Assembly: GCA_964645405.1 (NCBI GenBank)
Contig: CAZYCA010000029.1
Coordinates: 37,405 to 101,404, forward strand
DNA: 64,000 nt
Direction of reading: 5' to 3'
DNA from: JAMWDF01 sp964645405
GTDB lineage: Bacteria > Ratteibacteria > UBA8468 > B48-G9 > DSTR01
The notes under the pieces were generated by a model that had not been told where the DNA came from, searched no databases, and saw nothing but the letters and a program-made list of their open reading frames with translations. The translations under genes and the position numbers were made by a program. Shown here piece by piece: positions 32,765 through 42,500 of this stretch; the first letter of the stretch is position 1; each line of letters opens with the position of its first letter.

Positions 32765-34633
32765 ATGATGAAACCGGTAAGCTGGCAACAGGTAAAAATC
32801 ACAGGCTCTTTCTGGGCGAACTGGCAGAAAATAAATCAGGTCTCCCTGTACCACCAGTACCGGCAGCTGAAAAAAACAGGAAGGATTGATGCTTTCCGTT
32901 TGAACAGAGGAGCGGGCAAGAAAATTCTTCCTCACCATTTCTGGGATTCTGATGTTGCCAAATGGGTAGAAGCAACAGCATTAAGTCTCTGGCAGAATTT
33001 TGATAGAGGACTGGCAGAGAAACTGGAGAAGACTGTAAAACTGATTGTCTCTGCCCAGCAGAAGGATGGTTATCTGAATACCCATTTTACAGTGGTGGAA
33101 CCTGAGAAACGGTTTACCAATCTGCGGGACAGCCATGAACTCTACTGTGCCGGACATCTGATAGAAGCAGCTGTTGCTCACTGGCTGGCAACCGGTAAAA
33201 CTTTATTTCTGAAAGCAGCCTGCCGTTATGCAGATTACCTCTGTCAGGTTTTTGGTCCCCGGAAGGGACAGATTCGTGGTTATGACGGACATGAAGAGAT
33301 AGAACTGGCGCTGGTGAAACTTTTCCGCGTTACCGGTTGCCAGAGGTATCTTTCCCTGGCTTCTTTTTTTGTGGAAGAAAGAGGAAAAAAACCGCATTTT
33401 TTTGATTGGGAAGCCAGAAACCGCGGGGAGGATTTAACAACCTTAAGGCGCAGCTATCAATACTACCAGGCTCATTGCCCTGTCCGGCAGCAAAGAGAGG
33501 TTGTCGGTCATGCGGTGCGGGCGATGTATCTTTATTGTGCCCTGGCAGACCTGGCTCTGGAAAAGAAGGATAAATCTCTGCTGCGGACCTTACGTCTGCT
33601 CTGGGAAGACCTGATCACTAAAAAGATTTATGTCACGGGAGGGATTGGTTCCACCCGTGAGGGAGAAGCCTTCGGGCAGGCATATGAACTTCCCAATGAT
33701 ACTGCTTACTGTGAAACCTGTGCTGCCTGCGGGCTGGTCTTCTGGAGCCACCGCTTGCTTCATCTGGAAAAGAAGGCAAAGATAGCTGACATTATGGAAC
33801 TGGTACTTTACAATGCTGCTCTGGCTGGTATTTCCCTTGAGGGGAAAACTTTTTTCTATGTCAATCCACTCTGGAGCGGAGGAAACCATCACCGCCAGAG
33901 CTGGTATGATTGTGCCTGCTGTCCTTCCAACATCTCCCGGGTGATATCCTCAGTGGGCCAGTATGCTTACAGCAGTTCTGAGAAAGATATCTGGGTACAC
34001 CTTTACATGGAAAGTAAGGCAGAGTTACACTTGGCTGACAGCCAGGTAATCCTTACTGTTAAAACAGACTATCCTTTTGACGGGAAAGTTTTTATTAAGG
34101 TTGAACCCGGGAAGATCTGTGATTTTACCCTTTTCTTGCGTATCCCGGGATGGTGTCGATCCTGGAAACTTTTTCTTAACGGTGAAGAAAAGGTACTGCC
34201 GGTTTCTTCCGGTTATCTGCGGATAAAACGCACCTGGAAGAATGGTGATTATCTTCAACTTGTTCTGGAAATGAAGACAGAGTATCTGCAGGCTCACCCG
34301 GAAGTAAGGTTTGACATCGGCCAGGTGGCTTTACGTCGTGGTCCTCTCATTTATTGCCTGGAACAGGTGGACAATAAAGTTTCCTTACACCGGATAATCT
34401 TACCAGCCAGGCCAGAACTGAAGGCCAGTTTCCGGCCAGAACTTCTCGGGGGAATTACAGTTCTCACGGGAAAAGCCTACTATCTGACAGCCGCAAACTT
34501 ATCTGGATGGCTTTACCGGGAGGCTGAGGCGTTTTCTCTGCAGCCCATAAAGATTACTGCTATTCCTTATTATGCCTGGGATAACCGTAAAGCTGGCCAG
34601 ATGACAGTCTGGGTTAGAAGGCAGGAAAATTGA
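32765..34633 (+). CDS. Glycoside hydrolase family 127 (beta-L-arabinofuranosidase-like, DUF1680)
   Basis: GH127 enzymes remove beta-L-arabinofuranose from glycans using a cysteine nucleophile held by zinc. The 622-residue protein has typical length. It contains FWDSDVAKWVEATA, the family stretch YVTGGIGSTREGEAFG, the glutamate and cysteine of YCETCAA (E317, C319) and the zinc/nucleophile cluster CACCPSNISR (C383, C385, C386), then C-terminal beta domains with LRIPGWCRSWKLFLNGEE. No signal peptide is visible, so it is probably cytoplasmic. AAAAGGAG precedes ATG 32765 or the next ATG at 32768. It is 15 bases after the GTPase gene, and its end lies 8 bases from the convergent B12-type gene. Confidence 0.93.
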   Translation: MMKPVSWQQVKITGSFWANWQKINQVSLYHQYRQLKKTGRIDAFRLNRGAGKKILPHHFWDSDVAKWVEATALSLWQNFDRGLAEKLEKTVKLIVSAQQKDGYLNTHFTVVEPEKRFTNLRDSHELYCAGHLIEAAVAHWLATGKTLFLKAACRYADYLCQVFGPRKGQIRGYDGHEEIELALVKLFRVTGCQRYLSLASFFVEERGKKPHFFDWEARNRGEDLTTLRRSYQYYQAHCPVRQQREVVGHAVRAMYLYCALADLALEKKDKSLLRTLRLLWEDLITKKIYVTGGIGSTREGEAFGQAYELPNDTAYCETCAACGLVFWSHRLLHLEKKAKIADIMELVLYNAALAGISLEGKTFFYVNPLWSGGNHHRQSWYDCACCPSNISRVISSVGQYAYSSSEKDIWVHLYMESKAELHLADSQVILTVKTDYPFDGKVFIKVEPGKICDFTLFLRIPGWCRSWKLFLNGEEKVLPVSSGYLRIKRTWKNGDYLQLVLEMKTEYLQAHPEVRFDIGQVALRRGPLIYCLEQVDNKVSLHRIILPARPELKASFRPELLGGITVLTGKAYYLTAANLSGWLYREAEAFSLQPIKITAIPYYAWDNRKAGQMTVWVRRQEN

Positions 34634-34641
34634 GCAGCCAC

Positions 34642-35337
34642 CTACTTTTCCGGAGAATGATAAATCCGGGCAAAATCTTCTTCGTATGGTGCTACCCGTC
34701 CTGGGCAATTTACTCGCTGGCAGAGACGGCAGGCAAGGTAATTTGTCCTGGCAGGAAAGAAAAATCCGGATACTGTTTTGCTGGGCAACATAAGACAGGA
34801 ATCAGTCAGTTCTACCCCGATAAGACTTTTCACATCACCGAAAAGGGAAAATAGTAGTTTTTGCTGCTGTATCGGCCAGACAGAAGCATCACTGGCTCCT
34901 GGATTCATAGAGGACAACTTATCCAGCCCATAGGTTTTCTGTAAGTGCTGAATAAGAAACTTCCTGGCAGCAGTAAGAGCCATCTCCTTGATGACTTCCA
35001 CCCACCAGATACGCAGCATGTCTTTACCGGCAAGTCCAGCCCTATCAATCTCCACCCCACAGGTGCAGATATAAGGAAAAACTCTTTCTACTTTTTCCAG
35101 ATTTACCCGGAGTATCCTGCTGGTAAAAGTTATCTGGTTAACGCGTACAGTTTCTTCTGTCTTTTCCTCCACATAGCCGACAATGTAAAGAGCTTTAGGA
35201 CTGGCTACTTTTCTTGCTTTTTCTGCCAGTTCAAGGAATTCTTTGCCCTGCTCACTGTCAGGCTTTAAGTGAAGTTTCTTCAGCAATTCTGCCTGTTCCC
35301 AGGCAAGAGGAATACAGGAGAGAATTTCTCCTGGCAT
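34642..35337 (-). CDS. Vitamin B12-dependent methionine synthase activation domain-like protein
   Basis: The 231-residue protein resembles stand-alone versions of the C-terminal reactivation domain of MetH, which binds SAM and reductively remethylates cobalamin. Family stretches are PYICTCGVEID, LSSMNPGASDASVWPIQQQK, LFGDVKSLIGVELTDSCLML and PSKTVSGFFF. The C-terminal CRLCQRVNCPGR is a cysteine group that could hold a metal or cluster. The classical RPAPGYPACPDH motif is absent. No methionine synthase core is nearby. URO-D-type proteins (10097, 43992) that often work with corrinoid proteins are in the window, so it may reactivate a corrinoid protein encoded elsewhere. It starts 191 bases... 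downstream of the ceramidase-like remnant on the same strand; the 77-base gap 35338-35414 holds no gene. Confidence 0.8.
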   Translation of the reverse strand: MPGEILSCIPLAWEQAELLKKLHLKPDSEQGKEFLELAEKARKVASPKALYIVGYVEEKTEETVRVNQITFTSRILRVNLEKVERVFPYICTCGVEIDRAGLAGKDMLRIWWVEVIKEMALTAARKFLIQHLQKTYGLDKLSSMNPGASDASVWPIQQQKLLFSLFGDVKSLIGVELTDSCLMLPSKTVSGFFFPARTNYLACRLCQRVNCPGRVAPYEEDFARIYHSPEK

Positions 35338-35414
35338 ATCACCTCCAGAGGACTGAAAAAAGTTTACAGGAAAAAGGGAAAGAAGTAAATCTATTTTTCC
35401 ACAGGCTACTTTTT

Positions 35415-36528
35415 TCAGCAGACGAAGACTTGCCCGGGTAACATATCTTCCACCTGTGGTGAGAACGGAAGGTTTTGATACCAGATAAAGGCTGTATCAG
35501 TCTCATAGCTGTGTTTCCAGAAGGCTTTTCCTGCGGGAAGATAACCGACCACCCCATCAGTGCAACTTACAATTACAGTGTGGGGAAAAGGTGATTGTCT
35601 CTTAAACTTCAGTCCAATCTCCACAAAAACCTCACCCGGCAGAAACAAAAGTGTTGCTTCACCTGTAGATACAGCCGTGAGGGTAACGGTAATTTTCCTG
35701 GGCAACCCTTGTTTCTTAAATAGGATTAGGTAAAAACAAGCCCAGTCTGCCCAGCGTTTCCAGGTGACTTTTTCCAGCAAACAGGTACTTTTGTTCTCCT
35801 GTCTCTGGCTTTCCACCAGGATTTTTTTCAGTTGCTTCTGACCGGGTGGGTGTAAAGGCAGGAATATTTTCTCTTTCCTAATTCTTCTGCTACTTGGAAA
35901 CTGCCACGCAGCCGGGGATTAATGTCCCCGCAACAGCCGAGAGTAAAAAGTGTTATCCCACCCAGAACTTTTTCTGTCATCCTTTGCACAACTTTAGGGT
36001 AATCAGCGGAAAAAAGGAGGTTATCCCTGCCGAGGACAACGGGATGGCAGGTGTAATTAACCAGTCGGGCAATCGGTTTTTCAGCCGAGCGTACCAGAAG
36101 GATGGAAATTTCTTCATCAACCGCACCTTCTGGCCAGCAATGGTTAATGCTGATTTTCACTTTTCAGGGCTTGCTGGACACAGTTGACAGTTCTCTTCTC
36201 CAGAAAAAGAGCATAAAACATGTCAGGAGTACCCATACCAGCAAAAACATCAAGGGTCGGCCCGGAATGAGTGTGGCTGCAGGCTAAGACCAGATGCCTT
36301 TCCGCTATACCAAGCTGCTGTCTTATTTTCTTCTTTATTCTGGCTTAACCCTGCTAAATCAGCTGTGATAACAGCGTAAAAATTTCCTTTTTGTTCCCGG
36401 ACAAGGGCTTTAGCGTAAAGGTCATCATGAGTACCAGGACTCTTACCTGTCCTGCCAGCATAACCACCCAAGTCTGTTGTTTTCTCCGGGGGTATTACCA
36501 CAATCGCGCTTCCAGCCTGAAAAAGCAT
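35415..36528 (-). pseudogene. Neutral ceramidase-like pseudogene with three frameshifts
   Basis: The frame opens at ATG 36528 behind AGGAG and reads AGSAIVVIPPEKTTDLGGYA, then HDDLYAKALV and TADLAGLSQ. Near 36325-36350 the frame breaks; the next frame gives IRQQLGIAERHLVLACSHTH and SGPTLDVFAGMG with the expected HTHSGP zinc-ligand motif. A second break near 36150-36165 leads to IARLVNYTCHPVVLGRDN, LFSADYPKVV and LGCCGDINPRL. A third near 35865-35890 leads to LFLPGEVFVEIGLKFKRQSPF and DGVVGYLPAGKAF. All are neutral/alkaline ceramidase motifs in order. At about 370 codons it is also shorter than family members. Three breaks make sequencing error alone unlikely. Confidence 0.82.
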
Positions 36529-36580
36529 TTTTTCTCCTGCCTGCGATATTAACTACAGAAAGTCTTTGCGTAAAGAAGAG

Positions 36581-36600
36581 TTATCCACAACTTATCCACA
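36581..36600 (+). promoter_or_regulatory. Two adjacent perfect DnaA boxes
   Basis: TTATCCACA occurs at 36581-36589 and again at 36592-36600, same orientation, 11 bases apart start to start. They lie in the 186-base gap 36529-36714. Two exact boxes side by side are unlikely by chance; the site could be part of an origin, a DnaA-titration site or a DnaA-controlled promoter for the ceramidase remnant. Confidence 0.65.
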
Positions 36601-36638
36601 GAAAAGGCTCGTTTTCTTAAATCAGGAAAAAAAACAAC

Positions 36639-36660
36639 CAGGGAAAACGTTGTTTCCCTG
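36639..36660. repeat. Inverted repeat beside the DnaA boxes
   Basis: CAGGGAAA (36639-36646) and TTTCCCTG (36653-36660) form a perfect 8-base stem with a 6-base loop. No clear T tract follows, so it is not an obvious terminator. The remainder of the gap to 36714 shows no gene. Confidence 0.45.
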
Positions 36661-36714
36661 TGTAAGTCGTTGTAAAACAAAACCTTAAGATGCTGAATGA
36701 CGCATAAAAGTTAA

Positions 36715-38745
36715 CTAAAACCTGGCCCGGGACAAACAAAAAGATAAACCGCAGGAAGTATTTTCCACAGGACGGAAAATTTTCTTCAGCCTGGCTGTGT
36801 GAATCATCCGGGAAGGAGCAAACTGGTAAACAGCAATGGTGTAGTTTTCCCAGAGCAACTTAAAACAGTCAGGTCTTTCCATAATCCAGGCCAGCTCTAT
36901 CAGTCCAGCATCTTTTCTGAGTACAACCCAGTCGGTCTGATGCTCCAGGAGTCCTTCCAGCCAGAGGTTCACATCAGGGTTTTCGCGGTAAATTTTAGAT
37001 ATCTCCTCTGACTGGGCAGGGAAAAGAAGTCTCTGCCCCGGGTATTCATGAATCAGCCTGGTCTGCAGGCTGTTGACGGATTGGTAATAAAGGGAATTTC
37101 TCAGATGGTCTCCGTAGACAGGATAAAGGAAAAAGGCTCCGGCATAGGCTATGGTTTTTCCCTGTCCAGAATTTTCCTTGACAAAAGCCCATAAACCTGC
37201 CTGGTCAGGGTAAAACTGAGACCAGGTTAAATATTTGATATCATTGTACTTATGCTTTACCAGGGGAAAACGCCAGTAGGAAAAATAGAAGACAACAATT
37301 ATGCTGCATACCAGATAGATTAACAAACGTTTCTTTTTGCCGGGGATAACAGAAGGAATTCCGGCGAGGAGGAAAAAAACTGCCCACTTGTTCCAGGCTG
37401 CCAGAGGCACGGTATATCTGGCGAAACCAAGAAAGATGGGCAAAAGGAGTATTTTAGCCGGTGCCCAGAGCTCCAGGGGAATCATCATTCCTGAAACCAG
37501 CCAGGCATAGACAGGTAAAAGATGCCGAATCTGGTGGTAGGCAGGGGGAATGAGAAGGCTGTATAGAAAAACGCTTAAGACAGGAAGTAAAAGTAGATAC
37601 CGGCAACGAGGAAAGAATCTCCATCCAGCTGCCAGGCCAGCCACCCACCCGGCAAAAAGAAGGATGGAAACAGCTGCAGCAGGGTCAGTTAAAGAAGTAG
37701 GTCTGAGAAAAAGGTGGAGAATACGGGAAAGGTTAGGGAAAAAGTTACCCCGCTGGTAAACATAAATACCGGGAAAAACTCTCCATTGTCCCAGGGAGAT
37801 TTCAGCTGGAAAGAAAGGATTACCCAGAAGAAAAAGATTGCGCAGGTAGCTGAAGCCACCAATAAAAGTAAAGAAAAGAAACCCTGAGAGGAGAAAAATC
37901 CGTTTGCCGGAAAGTCTTTTTTGTGCCAGAAATGGCAAAGCAAGAAGTAAGTAAAGGAAGGCAAAATTTTTGGTCCCGATAAGCAAGCCCGCAGACACCA
38001 GACCAAGAGTAACTTTTTTCGCCTGTCCGGTAGAAAAATAATAGACTGTAGCCAAAAACCAGCCTGTCATCATCAAATCAACAAAGCAGGAGAAAGTCTG
38101 ACCGGTTAAAGGACGAACAACAGCCAGAAGAGACGCTGCTAAGATAGCTGACTGTCTGGAAAAACCGCTTTCTGACAAAATAAGCAAGAGGGAAAGGCTT
38201 GCTACAGCCATCATCGGTAGTTGGGTAAAACGTACGATGTGTTCATTTCCGCTGAAAAAGGAGAAGGTATAAATCAGGTCGCCCCCGCAGGGATAATAGG
38301 TCATAGCAATATCATGAAAGAAAAGCGGAGGATAGGAAACAGCCCCTGATTTCAGGTAATGGACAGCAAATGGTAAATGATAAAGAAGCCCATCAGTGGT
38401 CACTGGTGGCAGGAAAGGTTGAAAATCTATCACCATGAGATAGACAGAAAGGCAAAAAGCGATAGCCAGCTGACCGGTCAGGGGTAAAGAAAAGCCATGA
38501 TTTTTTCTGCAGGGGAAGCGGCAGAAGAAAACAGCAAGGAGAAAAAGCAAAGAAAAAATTAGAGTGATAAAGCCAGTTCTCAGGCTACCCAGACAACCTA
38601 AAACAGTGAAGACCAGATAGATTTTTCCGTAGAAAAAAACCAGGATGTGGAGAAGTTTTTCTGCTGGTGAATCTTCAGGGAAAAAACGGTTAGTGACAAG
38701 TAAACTGCCTGTTGCCAACAAAAAAAGCCAGAGCAGAAGAATCAT
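36715..38745 (-). CDS. Integral-membrane GT-C-type glycosyltransferase (GT39/ArnT-like)
   Basis: The 676-residue protein starts in a membrane helix and has about 12 or more hydrophobic segments over the first 500 residues, followed by a soluble C-terminal part. The first large loop contains LPPVTTDGLLYHLPFAVHYL, which resembles the acidic D-xx-YH loop of GT-C enzymes that use lipid-phosphate sugars. FHDIAMTYYPCGGDLIYTF and GLLIGTKNFAFLYLLLALP also fit. Such enzymes glycosylate lipids or secreted proteins outside the cytoplasmic membrane. The donor and acceptor are unknown. The gene begins 2 bases after the Memo-family gene. Confidence 0.78.
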   Translation of the reverse strand: MILLLWLFLLATGSLLVTNRFFPEDSPAEKLLHILVFFYGKIYLVFTVLGCLGSLRTGFITLIFSLLFLLAVFFCRFPCRKNHGFSLPLTGQLAIAFCLSVYLMVIDFQPFLPPVTTDGLLYHLPFAVHYLKSGAVSYPPLFFHDIAMTYYPCGGDLIYTFSFFSGNEHIVRFTQLPMMAVASLSLLLILSESGFSRQSAILAASLLAVVRPLTGQTFSCFVDLMMTGWFLATVYYFSTGQAKKVTLGLVSAGLLIGTKNFAFLYLLLALPFLAQKRLSGKRIFLLSGFLFFTFIGGFSYLRNLFLLGNPFFPAEISLGQWRVFPGIYVYQRGNFFPNLSRILHLFLRPTSLTDPAAAVSILLFAGWVAGLAAGWRFFPRCRYLLLLPVLSVFLYSLLIPPAYHQIRHLLPVYAWLVSGMMIPLELWAPAKILLLPIFLGFARYTVPLAAWNKWAVFFLLAGIPSVIPGKKKRLLIYLVCSIIVVFYFSYWRFPLVKHKYNDIKYLTWSQFYPDQAGLWAFVKENSGQGKTIAYAGAFFLYPVYGDHLRNSLYYQSVNSLQTRLIHEYPGQRLLFPAQSEEISKIYRENPDVNLWLEGLLEHQTDWVVLRKDAGLIELAWIMERPDCFKLLWENYTIAVYQFAPSRMIHTARLKKIFRPVENTSCGLSFCLSRARF

Positions 38746-38747
38746 TC

Positions 38748-39560
38748 TTATTCAATGGTAAGGCCAGCATAACCAACGACATAATCTGTTTGCCCGGTCA
38801 CATCAGCACTGGTAGTATACTGGAGAAGTTGCACCTTTTTTGCCCCTAACTGCCTGGCAGCGATGAGGGTGACAATCACCGGTCCAAAACCGCACATGGT
38901 CACCTGTCTTTCTTCAATCCTTTCTGCCAGTAATTCCTCATCCATGTTAACAATGGCCTGGAGAACATAGCGGTCGTTTTCTCTGGCCAGCTCGGGATTA
39001 TCCTCATGACTGAAGTCGCTGCTGGCTACAAGCAAGACTGGCCGGCCCAGTTCCTGGATAGAGCGGGTAAGAGAAGAAGCAATCTCTGGCCAGGCTCTGT
39101 CTTTAACTATTCCGGAAAGACAAAGACCCACAATTTTAATATCTGGCTTTAAGTACTGAAGAAAAGGTAACTGCACCTCCAGGGAATGTTCCTTAAGGTG
39201 CGCCACCTTATCCTTCTGAAGATAGCCACTTTTCTTAAGCAAGAGGTTGGCCAGTTCTTCATCAGTCAAGATTTCGCCTAAAGGTGTCTGCCAGGAAGAA
39301 AAATCTCCCAGGCTATAAGGTTCACCGTAGCCGGAGTGGTTCGGAGCCAGAATGATAGCTGTTTCAGGAATCTGGATAGAACCATAAACCTGGCCAGCCA
39401 CCTGACCGGAATAAATGTAACCAGCATGAGGGCAGATTACTGATTTAACCGCTTTTTTTTCTTCTCTTTCTAAAATCAGCCTGCTCAGCATCGTCGCCAG
39501 GCGGGAAGCCTCACCGGGATAAAAATGTCCCGCTGCTACCGGCTTTCTTATGGATTTCAT
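38748..39560 (-). CDS. amrB: AmmeMemoRadiSam system protein B (Memo family)
   Basis: The 270-residue protein has the full Memo fold signature: RKPVAAGHFYPGEA at the start, VICPHAGYIYSGQVAG, ILAPNHSGYG, EHSLEVQLPFLQYL, LLVASSDFSHED and MCGFGPVIVTLIAA, including the two histidines and the cysteine that line the metal-binding site. In many prokaryotes it occurs with an AMMECR1 protein and a radical-SAM protein; neither is in this window. The biochemical role of the bacterial family is not settled. ATG 39560 follows GGGGGAAG. It lies 39 bases after the CoA activase gene and before the GT-C gene. Confidence 0.92.
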   Translation of the reverse strand: MKSIRKPVAAGHFYPGEASRLATMLSRLILEREEKKAVKSVICPHAGYIYSGQVAGQVYGSIQIPETAIILAPNHSGYGEPYSLGDFSSWQTPLGEILTDEELANLLLKKSGYLQKDKVAHLKEHSLEVQLPFLQYLKPDIKIVGLCLSGIVKDRAWPEIASSLTRSIQELGRPVLLVASSDFSHEDNPELARENDRYVLQAIVNMDEELLAERIEERQVTMCGFGPVIVTLIAARQLGAKKVQLLQYTTSADVTGQTDYVVGYAGLTIE

Positions 39561-39599
39561 TTCTTCCCCCTAACATTTAAACATGGCCTACCCACCAGG

Positions 39600-42500
39600 T
39601 CAAGAATTTTCGTTACTTTTTCGCCTGGCAAGATGGCACTGTCTTGCCTGGTAGAAAAAGGCTTCCAGTCGGGTTTCGCTGGTAGCCTGCTCCAGCCCGT
39701 CATAAGCCAGATTAATCCAGGCAAGTGCGTGGTCTGCTTTTACCTTTTTGGAAACAGCAGTGACAATATTTCCTGGCAGACAGGTGAAAGGAAGGACATT
39801 GACTACTCCATCCAGACCCTTCTGGTTCCATTCCAGAGCCTTACCAATACTTAAGGCAGCTTCTCCAAACCATTTCAAAACGTAAGGTTCCGCCTTATCC
39901 CAGACAGGATAGATATCCAGTGGTTCCTCTTCCTGCAAGAAGTCTTTCATTTCTTTTTCTATCTGGAGATGCCAGCTGCTCAGGTGAAATTTAATAATCC
40001 TGTTAAGGGTAAGCAGAAAACTGTGGGAAAAAATGTTTCTCATGACAGGATAAGATTTATGGAGATTTGTCGCCAGTTTTCTCCAGAGGTCTTTCTGTTT
40101 CACAGCAAAGTCTAATCTGGTAGTGGCATTGGTGTGGTAAGCCCATTCCGCATATGGCGGAAGCAGCACCTGTCCACCCAGACTTTCTATTTTTCTGATA
40201 ATTTCGTTATTGCTGAAGGGGTGGTTCCGGACATAGATTTCCCCAACCAGCCCGATGAGTGGTCTATCCTCGTTTTTACAGGGGATTTTTTCCATTTCTG
40301 ATTTTGCTGCAGCCAGTAGTATCCTTATCTTCTGGTGAAGAGACCTTAAACTCTCCTGGCTGGAATTTTCTATTATCTGGCATAAACCCAGCAGCGTCTT
40401 CTGGTAGACAGTCTCGGTCTGGCCAGGATTCAGTTCATATGGTCGTATCTTTCTCAGCATTTTCCCCAGGTAGTCCAGGGCTATCACTCCAGCCATCCCC
40501 ACCAGGAAAAAACGCCAGCCAGAGACAACTGAGAGGCCGCAGGCTTTAGCAAAACTGCTGCTTTCCGGCACACCAGGGGAGAGAATCGGTGTTTTCTCAT
40601 AGCCTGCTTCCTGAAGGATAATCCGCTGCAACCTGTTATACTGACCGAACCGGCATGGTCCGTAGGTCAGGGGCATGAAGAAGGCAATTTTGTCCGGGTC
40701 GTTGTACTTCAGGGTCTTTAACATATCACCGGTGGTAAGAATAAAAGGGTAACATTCCTTACCCAGGGTATATTTGCGTCCTAACTGCAGTGTTTCCTGG
40801 TCCGCATACATTACCTCCGCTTCTAACCCCAGAGCACGAAAAGCAGATTGGGCTATCAAAGAAGCATCACCCATGTAGGGGATAAAAATTTTCCTGTTCT
40901 GTTTCCGGTGGAAAAATGTTTTCTGCTGGAGATGTTTTTTCTCTTCTGGCAGGGCAAGAGGAAGCAGCTGCCGAAAATTGCGCAAAGAATCAGCGAAAGC
41001 TTCACACCTGGTAATAATACCTGCGCCTGCAGTATGTTCATCTATTTCTATTCTTAAAAACGGTTTATTAATTTCCCTCTCCAGATACTGGAGAAGGAAA
41101 GAATCTGGACCGCATCCAAAATTTGTGATGTAAACCGGATAAAGACGTTTATCCTTCTTGATAATTTCTACCGCCTGCATCATACGGTAACCAAACTCCC
41201 AGTAAAGATTAGGCCATCTGGAAAAGATGTCGGCACTTTCTAAAGGGAGATAATCCATGGGTAGAGTCCAGAAACCGAGGTTTCTTAACTTGTTCGGGAT
41301 ATCCAAACTGATATTGCGGTCACAGCAGTTATAGGGCCGGCCTAAAACCACCAGGGCAATTTTATCTTCAGGAAGCCCTGCTAAAAGGTTGTACCCGGTA
41401 GCTTTAAGCTTCCTGCGTAAAATTTTCTGTGCCTGGTAAGCCGCCTCTATGGCTTTATGAATTTGCTTGCCTTTTCTGCCAAGTTTTTCACCCAGCTGGA
41501 CTAACTGGTAAGACCGGGCATATTCGCGGTAGCTGAAGTTGATTACCGGGTCCAGGACTTTTTCTGGAGGTAGAGGAAGGCAGGATTTAGCAACTTGTGA
41601 AATTGCCTGGACATAGGGACAGGTGTAACTGCCCCTTTTTGTGCCCTCAATTTTTTCTAAACCGCAGGGCATATCTCTGATGACTGGCAGAAACAGGTAA
41701 TCTACCTGTTTGTTCCAAAGGTTCAGGATATGACCGAGGGTTACCTTCACAGGGAAACAGAACTCAGCCGCAGAAAAGGATAATCCGTCAGAGATAATTT
41801 TCTTGTTGGTTTCCTCAGAGAAAACTACTGGAAATCCCAGTTCGGTAAAAAAAGCCTTCCAGAAAGGGTAGAACTCATAGTTTAACATGGCCAGCGGTAA
41901 CCCAATTTTTATCCCTTCAGAGGGATTCTTGCCCTGGTAGGCATGGAAAAGAAAATTGTTCCTCCGGGAGAAAAAATCAGGAATATTTTTGCTGGCAGTT
42001 TTGCCCACTTCATATTTTTCACACCGGCCGCCATAAAAAAGTGTTACCTGCTGGTTTACAAAGACCTTTTTAATCTCACAGTGGTTGGTGCAACCCTGGC
42101 ATTCAAAGGAAGACTGCTGGTACTTTAAAGCCGCAATCTCGGCAAAACCGCGAAAGGAAGTTTTCTCTGGTGGATTTCTTAATGCTACCAGAGCCGCCCC
42201 AATTGCCCCTGTGACTTCGTGATGCTGCGGCACGATAATGGGTCTTCTCAGGGTCTGTTCAAAGGCAGCCACCACTGCTTTGTTAAAAGCCACTGCTCCC
42301 TGGAAAAAAATCTTCTGCCCGATTTTTTTACGACCGACTACCCGGTTTAAATAATTGGTGACAATAGAGTAAGCCAATCCGGCTAAAATGTCAGGGATGC
42401 TGGCACCTTTCTGATAATGAGCATAGACATTGGTTTCCATGAAAACCGTACACCTTTCCCCTAAGTTGATAGGTTTTTTAGCCTGGAGAGCAATATTCCC

